From Cellulomonas palmilytica (GTDB lineage Bacteria; Actinomycetota; Actinomycetes; Actinomycetales; Cellulomonadaceae): a stretch of DNA of 64,000 bases. The notes below the pieces were generated by a model. That model did not search any database and was not told the origin of the DNA. It was given only the letters and a program-made list of their open reading frames with translations. The position numbers and the translations under genes were made by a program. This document shows positions 53,858 to 62,440 of this stretch, in pieces; the first letter of the stretch is position 1; the number at the start of each line of letters is the position of its first letter. The stretch covers positions 1,054,001 to 1,118,000 of the forward strand of contig NZ_CP062221.1 in the NCBI RefSeq assembly GCF_021590045.1. The letters run 5' to 3'.

Positions 53858-55333
53858 GTGAGCACGCACGACGACGACCGTCCGGTCGACCCCGCGCTCG
53901 TCGACGAGGCGCTGCGCCGCGTCGCGGAGGCGGACCCCGCGGCGGGGGCGACGCTCGACACCGGGCGCCTGCACGCCACGCTGGCCGCGAGCACGGGCGT
54001 GAGCATCGCGACCGGCGCGGCCGCCGACGCCCCCGAGACCGTCGGCGACGCAGCCGCCCCCGGGTCCGAGCAGCCCGCGCAGCTCGACGAGCTCGCCGCG
54101 GCGCGTGCCCGGCGGCTGCGCCGCACACGCTGGATCGGCGCCGCCGCGGCGGTCGCCGCGTTCGCGGCCGTCGGTGGCGGCGGCTACGCGATCGGCGCGC
54201 AGGGCGGCTCGCCGGAGGTGGCCGCCGCGATCTCGCTCGACGCGGGCGCGGGCGCCGGCGCGGCCGAGGAGGCGGCCGAGGACAGCGGGGTGATGACCAT
54301 GGGCGGCACGGCCCCCGCGGGCGGCTTCGCGACCGAGGCGGGACAGCGCGCCGCCGACCGGCTCATGCCCGGATGGGGCTACGGCGGACGCCAGGTGTTC
54401 CACGGCGAGGGCCTGTCCGACGAGACCGGCGAGCACGCCGCGTGGGCGTTCGACGCCGCGTCCGTCTACTCCGAGGCGACGCTGCGCGCGGTCGCGGAGG
54501 TCTTCGGCGTCACGGGCGACGTGTCCGACGAGTACGGCCTGACGCTCGGCCCGGTCGACGGGTCCGCGGCCAACGTGAGCCTGAGCCCCGACGGGATGGC
54601 GAGCGTCGCGTACTACGACCCGACGCGTGACCCGTGGGGCTGCGAGCAGATCTCCATGCCCGACAAGCCGAACAGCGACGTCGCCGGCACGTCGCAGGGC
54701 GTGGACGGTGTCGAGGCGCCCGAGCCCGCGGCGGACTGCACGGGCGACGCACCGTCTCAGAAGTCCGCGACCGCGACCGCGAAGAAGACGCTCGAGGACC
54801 TCGGGCTCGACGCGGGCGACTACACGTTCGAGGTCACGACCGACTCGGGCGCCGGCACCAACGTGCTCGCGACGCTCGTCGTCGACGGCCAGGCGACGCA
54901 GGCCGTGTGGAGCTTCCTCGTCATGAGCGACGGCGTGCAGTCCGCGTACGGGCCGATCGCGCCGGTCGTCGAGCTCGGCGACTACGACGTGATCAGCGCG
55001 GCCGACGCGGTCGAGCGGCTCAACGACCCGCGCTTCTCGGGCGGCTGGGGCGGCGTGTGGCCGCTCGCGGCCGGCGCCCGCGAGGAAGCGGCGCTCGCGG
55101 GCAAGGCGGCGTCCGCCGACGAGCCGGGCGTGCCGGCCACGCCGCGCGCGGGCGACCCGATCGCGTGGCCCGTCACGCAGGTCGCGATCACGAGCGCTCG
55201 GCTCGGCGTCGCGCTGCAGGTGCTCGACGACGGAGCGTCGGTGCTCGTGCCCGCGTACGAGCTGTCCGACGACTCGGGTGCGACGTGGAGCGTCATCGCG
55301 GTCGAGGACGACCAGCTCGACCTCACACGCTGA
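53858..55333 (+). CDS. Membrane-anchored protein downstream of the sigma factor
   Basis: The 491-residue protein has about 90 cytoplasmic residues, one membrane helix (about 92-112) and a large extracytoplasmic domain. The domain contains two Cys residues and strand-rich segments (DYTFEVTTDSGAG). The order sigma factor then single-pass membrane protein with a cytoplasmic N-terminus resembles an ECF sigma/anti-sigma pair, but no zinc-binding anti-sigma motif is visible. GGAGG lies 4 nt before the GTG at 53858. I assign no firm function. Confidence 0.78.
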   Translation: MSTHDDDRPVDPALVDEALRRVAEADPAAGATLDTGRLHATLAASTGVSIATGAAADAPETVGDAAAPGSEQPAQLDELAAARARRLRRTRWIGAAAAVAAFAAVGGGGYAIGAQGGSPEVAAAISLDAGAGAGAAEEAAEDSGVMTMGGTAPAGGFATEAGQRAADRLMPGWGYGGRQVFHGEGLSDETGEHAAWAFDAASVYSEATLRAVAEVFGVTGDVSDEYGLTLGPVDGSAANVSLSPDGMASVAYYDPTRDPWGCEQISMPDKPNSDVAGTSQGVDGVEAPEPAADCTGDAPSQKSATATAKKTLEDLGLDAGDYTFEVTTDSGAGTNVLATLVVDGQATQAVWSFLVMSDGVQSAYGPIAPVVELGDYDVISAADAVERLNDPRFSGGWGGVWPLAAGAREEAALAGKAASADEPGVPATPRAGDPIAWPVTQVAITSARLGVALQVLDDGASVLVPAYELSDDSGATWSVIAVEDDQLDLTR

Positions 55334-55437
55334 GGTCGTCGTCCGGACCGGGTGAGGACGTCCCCCGGGACGGGCAAGGACGTGAGGCCGGTCGGTGCGG
55401 AGGGGCACCGGCCGGCCTTCCGTCGTGCGGGCCGTCC

Positions 55438-55517
55438 GCGGTGCTCGTCGTGCGCGGTGCTCGTGGGGCGCGGTGCACGTGGGGCGTGGTGCTCGTGGTG
55501 CGCGGTGCTCGTCGTGC
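55438..55517. repeat. Five tandem 16-bp repeats
   Basis: Five consecutive units of the type GCGGTGCTCGTSGTGC fill 55438-55517, between the membrane-protein gene and the next gene. The first and last units are identical and the middle ones vary at 2-4 positions. Confidence 0.85.
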
Positions 55518-55552
55518 GGGCGCCTCGCCGTGCCGGGTGTGACCTGCGGGTC

Positions 55553-55558
55553 TAGCGT
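55553..55558 (+). promoter_or_regulatory. -10 box (TAGCGT) of the DUF4203-like gene
   Basis: TAGCGT lies 7 nt before the GTG at 55566, 36 nt after the 16-bp repeat block. Confidence 0.55.
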
Positions 55559-55565
55559 GGGCGGC

Positions 55566-56171
55566 GTGACCACGGCCCTGGTGGTGCTGCTCGTCGGCGT
55601 GCTGCTGTGCTTCTACGGCATCCGCTCGGTCAACCTCGCGCTCGTCGCGGCGGGCTTCGCGATCGGCTACCTGATCGCGGACGCGTTCGACGCCGACCCG
55701 TGGACCGAGCTGTGGGTCGGGCTCGGCACCGCGCTGCTGGTGTGGCTCACGGTCTCGTTGGTCTTCCGGTTCGCGACGTTCGTCGTCGGGCTCGTCGCGG
55801 GCGCCGTGATCGGGGCGAAGCTGTGGTCCGCGCTCGCCGACCCCGGCACGAGCGCGCTGCTCGGCATCCTGCTCGTCGTCGTCACGGCGTTCGCGAGCGC
55901 GCTGCTCGCCGAGAAGTACGCGCGCCGCGCGCTGCTGTGGTGCACCGCGCTCGGCGGCGCGAGCATCATCCTGTCCGGCGCCGCCGCGCTGTGGCCCGAG
56001 GGGCTCGGGTTCCTCGCGCACCCCGACGAGGGGTGGGAGCAGACCGTCATGCTCGTCGTGTGGCTCGCGGTCGCCGGAACCGGCTGGTACGTGCAGCGTC
56101 AGCTGTTCCGCGAGCGGCTCGGGCTGCCGCCCAAGCAGCCGGCCACGGCACCCCCGCAGCCCGCCGGCTGA
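55566..56171 (+). CDS. Multi-pass membrane protein (DUF4203-like)
   Basis: The 201-residue protein is almost entirely hydrophobic, with about seven membrane segments and a short Pro-rich C-terminal tail. Small-residue-rich helices (GFAIGYLIADAF, GLVAGAVIGAKLW) resemble DUF4203/TMEM198-type proteins of unknown function. The GTG at 55566 follows a TAGCGT box by 7 nt. It is 51 nt upstream of the exonuclease gene on the same strand. Confidence 0.75.
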   Translation: MTTALVVLLVGVLLCFYGIRSVNLALVAAGFAIGYLIADAFDADPWTELWVGLGTALLVWLTVSLVFRFATFVVGLVAGAVIGAKLWSALADPGTSALLGILLVVVTAFASALLAEKYARRALLWCTALGGASIILSGAAALWPEGLGFLAHPDEGWEQTVMLVVWLAVAGTGWYVQRQLFRERLGLPPKQPATAPPQPAG

Positions 56172-56210
56172 CCCGCGGTGCCCGCCGACGAGAGCGTCGG
56201 GGGCCTGCTC

Positions 56211-56216
56211 TACGGT
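56211..56216 (+). promoter_or_regulatory. -10 box (TACGGT) of the 5'-3' exonuclease gene
   Basis: TACGGT lies 6 nt before the ATG at 56223. Confidence 0.55.
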
Positions 56217-56222
56217 GGGCCC

Positions 56223-57233
56223 ATGACCCACGGTCGGCTGCTGCTGCTGGACACCGCGTCGCTGTACTTCCGCGCGTACTTCGGGGTGCCGGAGTCCGTG
56301 GGACGTGCGCCCGACGGCTCGCCCGTGAACGCGGTGCGCGGGCTGCTCGACATGATCGCGCGGCTCGTCGTCGACCGGCGGCCCACGCGGCTCGTGGCGT
56401 GCTGGGACGACGACTGGCGTCCCGCGTTCCGGGTCGAGGCGATCCCGTCGTACAAGGCGCACCGTGTCGCCGCAGAGGTCCCCGCCGAGGTGTCCACCGA
56501 GGTGTCCGCCAAGGTGTCCGCCGACGGGTCCGCGGCCGACGGCGGCCCGACGAGCATCGAGGAGGTCCCCGACACGCTCGCGCCGCAGGTCCCGGTGATC
56601 GCGGAGGTGCTCGCGGCGCTCGGCATCCCGCGGCTCGGCGCGCCCGGCTTCGAGGCCGACGACGTGATCGGCACGCTCGTCGCGCGCGAACGCGCCAAGC
56701 CCGCCGACGAGCGGGACCCCGTCGACGTCGTGACCGGCGACCGGGACCTGTTCCAGCTCGTCGACGACGAGACGCACGTGCGGGTCCTCTACACGGTCAA
56801 GGGCATCAAGGACCTCGAGGTCGTCGACCTCGCGCGGCTGCGCGAGCGGTACGACGTGGAGTCCGGCGCCGCGTACGCCGACATGGCCGCGCTGCGCGGC
56901 GACCCCTCGGACGGGCTGCCCGGCGTGCCGGGGATCGGGGAGAAGACCGCCGCGGCGCTCGTGCGGCGGTACGGGTCGCTCGACGGCGTGCTCGCGGCCC
57001 GCGACGCGGGCGACCGCGGGCTGACCGCGATGCAGCTGCGCCGGCTCACCGAGGCGGCGGACTACCTGGCCGTCGCGCCGAAGGTCGTGCGGGTCGCGCA
57101 CGACGCGCCCGTGGCCGACGTCGACGACCGTCTGCCCGCGACCCCGGCGGACCCCGACGCGCTCGTCGCGCTCGCGGAGCGGTGGGGGATCGCGTCGTCG
57201 ATCACGCGCGTGGTGACGGCGCTCGCGCGTTGA
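56223..57233 (+). CDS. 5'-3' exonuclease (PolA N-terminal domain-like)
   Basis: The 336-residue protein matches the stand-alone 5'-3' exonuclease/flap nuclease family. It has LLLLDTASLYFRAYFG, ACWDDDWRPAFR with metal-binding Asp residues, GFEADDVIG, VTGDRDLFQLV and the helix-hairpin-helix GVPGIGEKTAAALV. It would remove RNA primers or flaps. A short repetitive insert (EVPAEVSTEVSAKVS, near residue 85) interrupts the first lobe and looks like a slippage product. It is followed by a block of 16-bp repeats. Confidence 0.93.
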   Translation: MTHGRLLLLDTASLYFRAYFGVPESVGRAPDGSPVNAVRGLLDMIARLVVDRRPTRLVACWDDDWRPAFRVEAIPSYKAHRVAAEVPAEVSTEVSAKVSADGSAADGGPTSIEEVPDTLAPQVPVIAEVLAALGIPRLGAPGFEADDVIGTLVARERAKPADERDPVDVVTGDRDLFQLVDDETHVRVLYTVKGIKDLEVVDLARLRERYDVESGAAYADMAALRGDPSDGLPGVPGIGEKTAAALVRRYGSLDGVLAARDAGDRGLTAMQLRRLTEAADYLAVAPKVVRVAHDAPVADVDDRLPATPADPDALVALAERWGIASSITRVVTALAR

Positions 57234-57253
57234 GATCGGTCGGTGCCGGCGTC

Positions 57254-57362
57254 GTCAGTGTCGTCGGTCAGTGCTGGCGTCGGTCAGTGCTGGCGCCGGT
57301 GAGTGCTGGCGTCGGTCAGTGTCGGCGTCGGTCAGTGTCGGCGGCGGTCTGTGTCGACGTCG
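57254..57362. repeat. Six tandem 16-bp repeats plus a partial unit
   Basis: Six 16-nt units of the type GTCAGTGCTGGCGTCG occupy 57267-57362, preceded by a 13-nt partial unit at 57254. They fill the gap between two convergent genes. The unit length equals that of the block at 55438-55517 although the sequence differs. Confidence 0.85.
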
Positions 57363-57375
57363 GGCGGCGCTGGGG

Positions 57376-57906
57376 TCAGTCGCGGACCCAGAGGTTCGGC
57401 GCGAGGAGCTGCCAGCCCTCGTCGGACGGCTCGGCGCCCTGCGCGGCCAGCCAGACGACGTCACGACCGTCCACGTCCGACGTGGTGAGCGCGAGGTGCG
57501 TGGTGGGCCGCGCGCACGACTGCCCCGGCAGGTCGCCCTCGACCACGGTGAGCAGGCACACCGAGCCGCTCGCGGTGAGGCCCACGTAGTGCTCGCCCCA
57601 CGCGGACGTGCCGAGCCGGCGCGTCGTCGTCGCCACGACGTCGATCGCGCCGAGGTCGGCGTCCGTGATCCGGTCCGCGGCGGTCTGCTCCGCGGCGAGC
57701 GCGGGCACGACGGCGGTGGGCGTCGCGCTCACGTCGAGGGGTGACTGCCTCGCGGCGTTCACCCAGACGAGCCCGGCGACGAGCAGGGCGATCGCGAGCA
57801 GGAAGGCGGCGGCTCCCCAGGCGCGCGAGCGTCGGCGGGGCTCAGCGGCCGCGTCGCCGAAGTCGCCGAACGCCTCGCCGAGGTCGAGGTCCTCGAACGT
57901 GGTCAT
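57376..57906 (-). CDS. Single-pass membrane protein
   Basis: The 176-residue protein has an acidic N-terminus (FEDLDLGEAFGDFGD), a basic stretch, one membrane helix (about residues 31-50) and an extracytoplasmic domain with two Cys residues about 21 apart. I do not recognise a family. No strong ribosome binding site is visible before the ATG at 57906. It lies next to the subtilase gene on the same strand but is separated from it by about 190 nt. Confidence 0.7.
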   Translation of the reverse strand: MTTFEDLDLGEAFGDFGDAAAEPRRRSRAWGAAAFLLAIALLVAGLVWVNAARQSPLDVSATPTAVVPALAAEQTAADRITDADLGAIDVVATTTRRLGTSAWGEHYVGLTASGSVCLLTVVEGDLPGQSCARPTTHLALTTSDVDGRDVVWLAAQGAEPSDEGWQLLAPNLWVRD

Positions 57907-58098
57907 GCCGGGTCATCGGCACGGCCCCGACGTGACATGAGCCACATGTGTCGAATTGCTCCACCCTGGCGACACAGACCTCGTCGTCCGACGCCGGACG
58001 TGCGGACGGGGTGCCGCAGCGGGCCGGAGCCTGCCGCGACACCCCGTCGCGAGTCCGCGGCGCCGGTCAGACCGACGCGCGGGTGAGGGTCAGCGCGA

Positions 58099-61000
58099 TC
58101 AGCGCGTCACCGTGAGGGTCGCCGTCTTCCACGAGCTGCCCGTGTAGGCCGAGCCCGCGTAGGACGCCGTCAGCGAGTGCTTGCCGACCGCCAGGGTCTT
58201 CGGCAGCGTGATCGTGACCTTGCCGGTCGTGCCGGTCACCTTGAGGGTGCCCGTCGCGATCACCTTGCCGTTCTCCTTGATCTCGACCTTGCCCGTCGGC
58301 GCCTTCGACGCGCCCTTGACCGTGACGACCGCCTTGGCGGCCGTGCCCTTCTTCACGGTCGTCGGGGACAGCGTCAGCGAGGTCGTGGTCTTGGACTTCG
58401 TGACCTTGACCAGCGCCGAGGTCGACGACTGGTACGCCGTCGCGCTCGTCGGCGTGAAGACCGCCTTGTAGGAGTGCGACCCGAGGGTGACCGCGACCTT
58501 CGTCGTGGCCTTGCCCTTCGAGACGGACACCTTGCCGAGCGACTTCTTGCCGTCGAAGAACTCGACCTTGCCCGCCGCCGCGGTCGGCGAGACCGTCGCG
58601 GTGAGGGTGGCCTTGTCGGTCGGCTTCGCGCCCGGCGTGAACGTCAGCTTCGTCGTCGTGCGGGCCGGGACGGAGACGTCCACGACCTGCGCGCGCGACG
58701 AGCCGGCGTTGTGGTGCTGCAGGACGAGCAGCTTGCCGGACGTGGCCGTGCCGGAGCGGTGCACCGGGATCGAGACGCCGTCGTCACCGACGGACAGGAC
58801 GAAGTCGTCCGTCTCGAACCAGAACGGGGCGTCGAACGGCGACACCGTGAACGGCGCGACCGCGTCGACGACCTCGTCGCGGGCGTACGGCGAGTACGTC
58901 CACACCTGGACGGTCGGCGAGGTGCCGGACTCGATGCCGGCGTACTCCAGACCGATCGGCGCGACGAGCACGTTGCTGTCGAACAGGCCCGTGTCGGCGC
59001 CGATGACGCCGTTGACGTACTGCCAGTCGACGGGCCCGTCCTCCGGGTCGCCGTTCAGGTCGTACGTCAGGACGACCGTGACGTCGACCTCCGGGTCGAG
59101 CTTCGTGACGATCGACTGCAGGTCCGCCTCGCCGTCACCGTCGGTGTCGATGTCGATCACCGGGATCACGGCGTTGCCGATCGACGCCCAGTCGCCGTCC
59201 ACCGCGATGCCGATGTTCAGCGTCGCGTAGTCCGACGGCAGGCCCAGCTCCTCGAAGTACTGCGCGTTCGAGGACCAGCCGACGTAACGCAGGTCGCCCG
59301 AGGCGATCGCCGACGCGGAGGTCGTGAGCGACGCGTCCTTCTCGAGGCGGGGGCTCGTGCGCGCCAGGATCAGCGGCGACGTGAGCGACGTCCAGCCGCC
59401 CGCGTCGACGCCACGGCCCGAGAGCGCGAGCTCCGAGTCGAGCGACGAGCCGCTGAACGTGACCTTCGACGCCGACAGGTCGGACACGAGGCGCGGCGCG
59501 GCCTGGACGGGCACGCGCAGCTCCTGGTCGTCGTCCGTGGACGTCAGCACGACCCGGCCGGAGAGCGTCGTGACGTACTCGCGCTCGAAGCCGTACTGGT
59601 CGAGCTCCTGCGTCGGGTCGATCTCGCGCTCGAGCGTGCTCGGGTCGAGCGTGAGGGTCAGCGTGAGCGTCGCCTCCTTGCCGCCCGCGGGCACCGTGAC
59701 CTGCGCGGGCGTGACGGTGATGTCCGCGCCGCCCGCCGTGGACGCCGCGACGAACGCGGTGTCGTACGTGCGGTCCGCCGAGCCGAAGTTGGCGACCTTG
59801 ACCGTGGCCTTGCGGGTCACGACCTCGTCCGCCACGTCGACCACGCCGAACGCCACGGACACGAGGTTCCGGTCGTCCGAGCTGTACGCGATGACGTCGG
59901 TGTCGACCGCGGCGCGCGCGTCCACGCGGCCGGAGCCGACGCGCTCGGGGCCGTACGCGAGACCGGCGCCGCCGGCCTCCGTCGTCACGTCGTGCGTCGC
60001 CGTGTTCATGACGGCCGCCTTGACCTGCGCGGCCGTCCAGGCCGGGTGCTCCGCGCGGACCAGCGCGGCGATGCCCGCGACGTGCGGGGTCGCCATCGAC
60101 GTGCCCGAGAGCACGTGGCCCGCGGCGCCACCACCGGACGCGGCGGACAGGATGCTCGTGCCGGGGGCCGCGACGTCAGGCTTCACGATGCCGAGCGAGC
60201 CGTGCACACCGCGCGACGAGCCCGAGTTGAGCAGGTCACCCGCGCCGTCCTGCGAGCCCGCCATCGCGAGACCCGGGCCGATCGTGAGGGTCAGCGTGCC
60301 GGCCTCGACCTCGGCCATGAGCGCCTCCGTCGCGGTCTTCGTCATCTGGAAGCCGGGGATAGCGGCGTTGCCCGCGATGCCCGCGGAGAACACGGCGACG
60401 TCCGTGGGCAGCAGCACGCCCGCGGCGCCCGCGTTCGACGCGTTGTTGAAGCGCACCGCCGAGCCGCAGACCCGGTTCGGGGTCTCGTCCCACCACAGGT
60501 ACGCGATCTTGCCCTCGACCGCGTCGGCCTGCTCCGGCGTGAACGTCGCGCAGCCGTCGAAGTCCTCGCCGAGGAACACGACGGGAGCCGTGACGTCGTC
60601 ACCCGCGTACGCGACCGAGTTCTGGCCCGACACCGTCGTGCCGATCAGGTCGGCGTCGTCCGCCTCCTCGACGCGCGCGGCGTCGAGCACCGGCGCACCG
60701 ACCGAGTTGGCGACCGTCAGCGAGCTCGCCGCGTTGCCCGGCGCGCCACCGACGTCCGTGATGTCGCCCGCGTTGCCGGACGCGACCGCGACGACGACGC
60801 CGAGGTTCGTCAGCTTGTCGACGAGCACGTTGTCCGGGTCGTCGGCCGGCGAGCCGTCCGAGCCGAGCGACATGTTCACGACGTCGACGTGGTCGGAGAA
60901 GTCACCGTCGCCGTTCGGGTCCGCCGCGCGGTCGAGCGCGAGGGCCGTGACGTCCGTCGAGCCGCCGATGTCGCCGAAGACCTTGAAGGCCCAGATCGAC

Positions 61001-61950
61001 GCGCGCGGCGCGGAGCCGGGGCCGACCTTCCAGCCGGACAGGTCCGTGAGCTCGGCGTAGTCGCCGTCGAACGTGTCGCCGTCCGGCGTCACGCCGTAGC
61101 CCGCGGCCGTGCCGGCCACGTGCGTGCCGTGGCCCGAGTTCGGCGAGGTCGACAGCGAGTCGATCGGGTTCTCGTCGGGCGTCGGGACGTCCGTCGAGCC
61201 CGGCTCCTCGAGGCTCGCGTCGTACAGCGGACCCGCGAAGTCGTAGCCGCCGAGGTACTTGGCGGCGTCGAACCAGGCCGGGTCGACCGGCTGCGTGCCG
61301 TCCTCGCCGTACGCCTCGTCGTACGCCTCCTGCGTGCCCAGCCCGCCGAACGCGGCGTGCGTGTAGTCCAGGCCCGTGTCGATGACGGCGATGGTGACGC
61401 CCTCACCGGTGTTGCCGGTGTCCTGCCAGGTCTGCAGCGCACGCGTGAACGCGTCCGTGTTCGAGTTCATCGGCTTCTTGGTCGCGACGCGGTAGATCGC
61501 GGTGACCTCGTCCGACGAGGCGAGGGCCGCGATCTTCTTCGCGTCACCCGTGACGAGCGTGCCCGCCATGAGGTTGGTGACCGTGCCGAGACGCTTCGGC
61601 GTGGCCGTGCCCGCGTTCTTCGCGGTGAGCTCCGCGGGGACGACGTCCTCCGCGAGCTCCTGGGTCGTCTCGGCGGCGTCGAGCACCGCGTCGGCGCCCT
61701 TCGCCGCGACGTCGACGCCGGCGGCCGTGTCGAGCGCGACGAGCGCCGTGATCTGGCCGTCGTCCTCGGAGAACCCGATGGCCTTGCGGGCCTCGGCGAG
61801 CGACGTGGTGACGCGCGAACGGTCGGGACGGTCGGAGAGGTCCGGCCCGGACGGCGCGGCGGTGGCGGACGTGGCGAGCAGCGCGCTGGAGAGCGCGACG
61901 GACACCGCTGTGGCTGAGGCGAGGACTGATCGCCGGACTGGTCGTGACAT
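58099..61950 (-). CDS. Secreted subtilisin-like serine protease (S8) with PA and Ig-like domains
   Basis: The 1283-residue secreted protease has a signal peptide (about 1-32), an inhibitor-like propeptide (about 45-160) and an S8 catalytic domain. The triad is Asp191 (AVIDTGLD), His274 (GHGTHVAG) and Ser618 (SGTSMATPHVAG). A PA-type insert lies between His and Ser (about 430-560). Large beta-rich regions follow, and two Ig-like domains of the Big_3_5 type end the protein (TLTATVSPTAAAG; VVTVKGASKAPTG). There is no sorting motif. GAAGGGA precedes the ATG at 61950. Confidence 0.95.
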   Translation of the reverse strand: MSRPVRRSVLASATAVSVALSSALLATSATAAPSGPDLSDRPDRSRVTTSLAEARKAIGFSEDDGQITALVALDTAAGVDVAAKGADAVLDAAETTQELAEDVVPAELTAKNAGTATPKRLGTVTNLMAGTLVTGDAKKIAALASSDEVTAIYRVATKKPMNSNTDAFTRALQTWQDTGNTGEGVTIAVIDTGLDYTHAAFGGLGTQEAYDEAYGEDGTQPVDPAWFDAAKYLGGYDFAGPLYDASLEEPGSTDVPTPDENPIDSLSTSPNSGHGTHVAGTAAGYGVTPDGDTFDGDYAELTDLSGWKVGPGSAPRASIWAFKVFGDIGGSTDVTALALDRAADPNGDGDFSDHVDVVNMSLGSDGSPADDPDNVLVDKLTNLGVVVAVASGNAGDITDVGGAPGNAASSLTVANSVGAPVLDAARVEEADDADLIGTTVSGQNSVAYAGDDVTAPVVFLGEDFDGCATFTPEQADAVEGKIAYLWWDETPNRVCGSAVRFNNASNAGAAGVLLPTDVAVFSAGIAGNAAIPGFQMTKTATEALMAEVEAGTLTLTIGPGLAMAGSQDGAGDLLNSGSSRGVHGSLGIVKPDVAAPGTSILSAASGGGAAGHVLSGTSMATPHVAGIAALVRAEHPAWTAAQVKAAVMNTATHDVTTEAGGAGLAYGPERVGSGRVDARAAVDTDVIAYSSDDRNLVSVAFGVVDVADEVVTRKATVKVANFGSADRTYDTAFVAASTAGGADITVTPAQVTVPAGGKEATLTLTLTLDPSTLEREIDPTQELDQYGFEREYVTTLSGRVVLTSTDDDQELRVPVQAAPRLVSDLSASKVTFSGSSLDSELALSGRGVDAGGWTSLTSPLILARTSPRLEKDASLTTSASAIASGDLRYVGWSSNAQYFEELGLPSDYATLNIGIAVDGDWASIGNAVIPVIDIDTDGDGEADLQSIVTKLDPEVDVTVVLTYDLNGDPEDGPVDWQYVNGVIGADTGLFDSNVLVAPIGLEYAGIESGTSPTVQVWTYSPYARDEVVDAVAPFTVSPFDAPFWFETDDFVLSVGDDGVSIPVHRSGTATSGKLLVLQHHNAGSSRAQVVDVSVPARTTTKLTFTPGAKPTDKATLTATVSPTAAAGKVEFFDGKKSLGKVSVSKGKATTKVAVTLGSHSYKAVFTPTSATAYQSSTSALVKVTKSKTTTSLTLSPTTVKKGTAAKAVVTVKGASKAPTGKVEIKENGKVIATGTLKVTGTTGKVTITLPKTLAVGKHSLTASYAGSAYTGSSWKTATLTVTR

Positions 61951-62440
61951 GCGTGTCCCTTCGTGGATCTCTCGGGACGTCCGCGGTGCCGTGCCGACCG
62001 TCGTGGGCGGCACGAAGCAGACGTGCGGCGCACGTTACTGATCGGTAGACCGGTTCGTGCGGTTCTTAACCAGATCGAAACACTCGTGTCTTGCCTGAGG
62101 CACATGTCCGGATCGACCAGGAAGATCGCGGACGGCGACGTCTGCGCGCCGGTCGCGGCGTCCGGCGGCGGCCCCGGTCCCGGACCCGGTACCGGACGGG
62201 ACGGTGGACGGACTCGCGGGACGCGACCGGAACGGGTGGCGAGAGGCGACGGTGGCCGCGGTGTCGGAGGGGACGGGCGGTCCGGTGGCCGGGATGTCGG
62301 AGGGAGTCGGGTTGGACGCGGTGCTGGACGGGGCTGCACGTGGTGCCGCGCGCGGCGGTGGTCGGGGAGAGCGCGGTGGAGCTGCCGTGGTGGTGGACGC
62401 CCGGCGCGGGTGGGCGGCGAGGTGGCCGACAATGGGCGCG
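61951..62440. other. Intergenic region between the subtilase and RNase H genes
   Basis: This 490-nt region contains the upstream sequences of two divergent genes. An AT-richer patch at about 62030-62100 probably carries the subtilase promoter. The part from 62190 to 62430 is G-rich and keeps a frame open into the RNase H gene, but that extension has no family similarity. I see no gene or RNA here. Confidence 0.6.
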
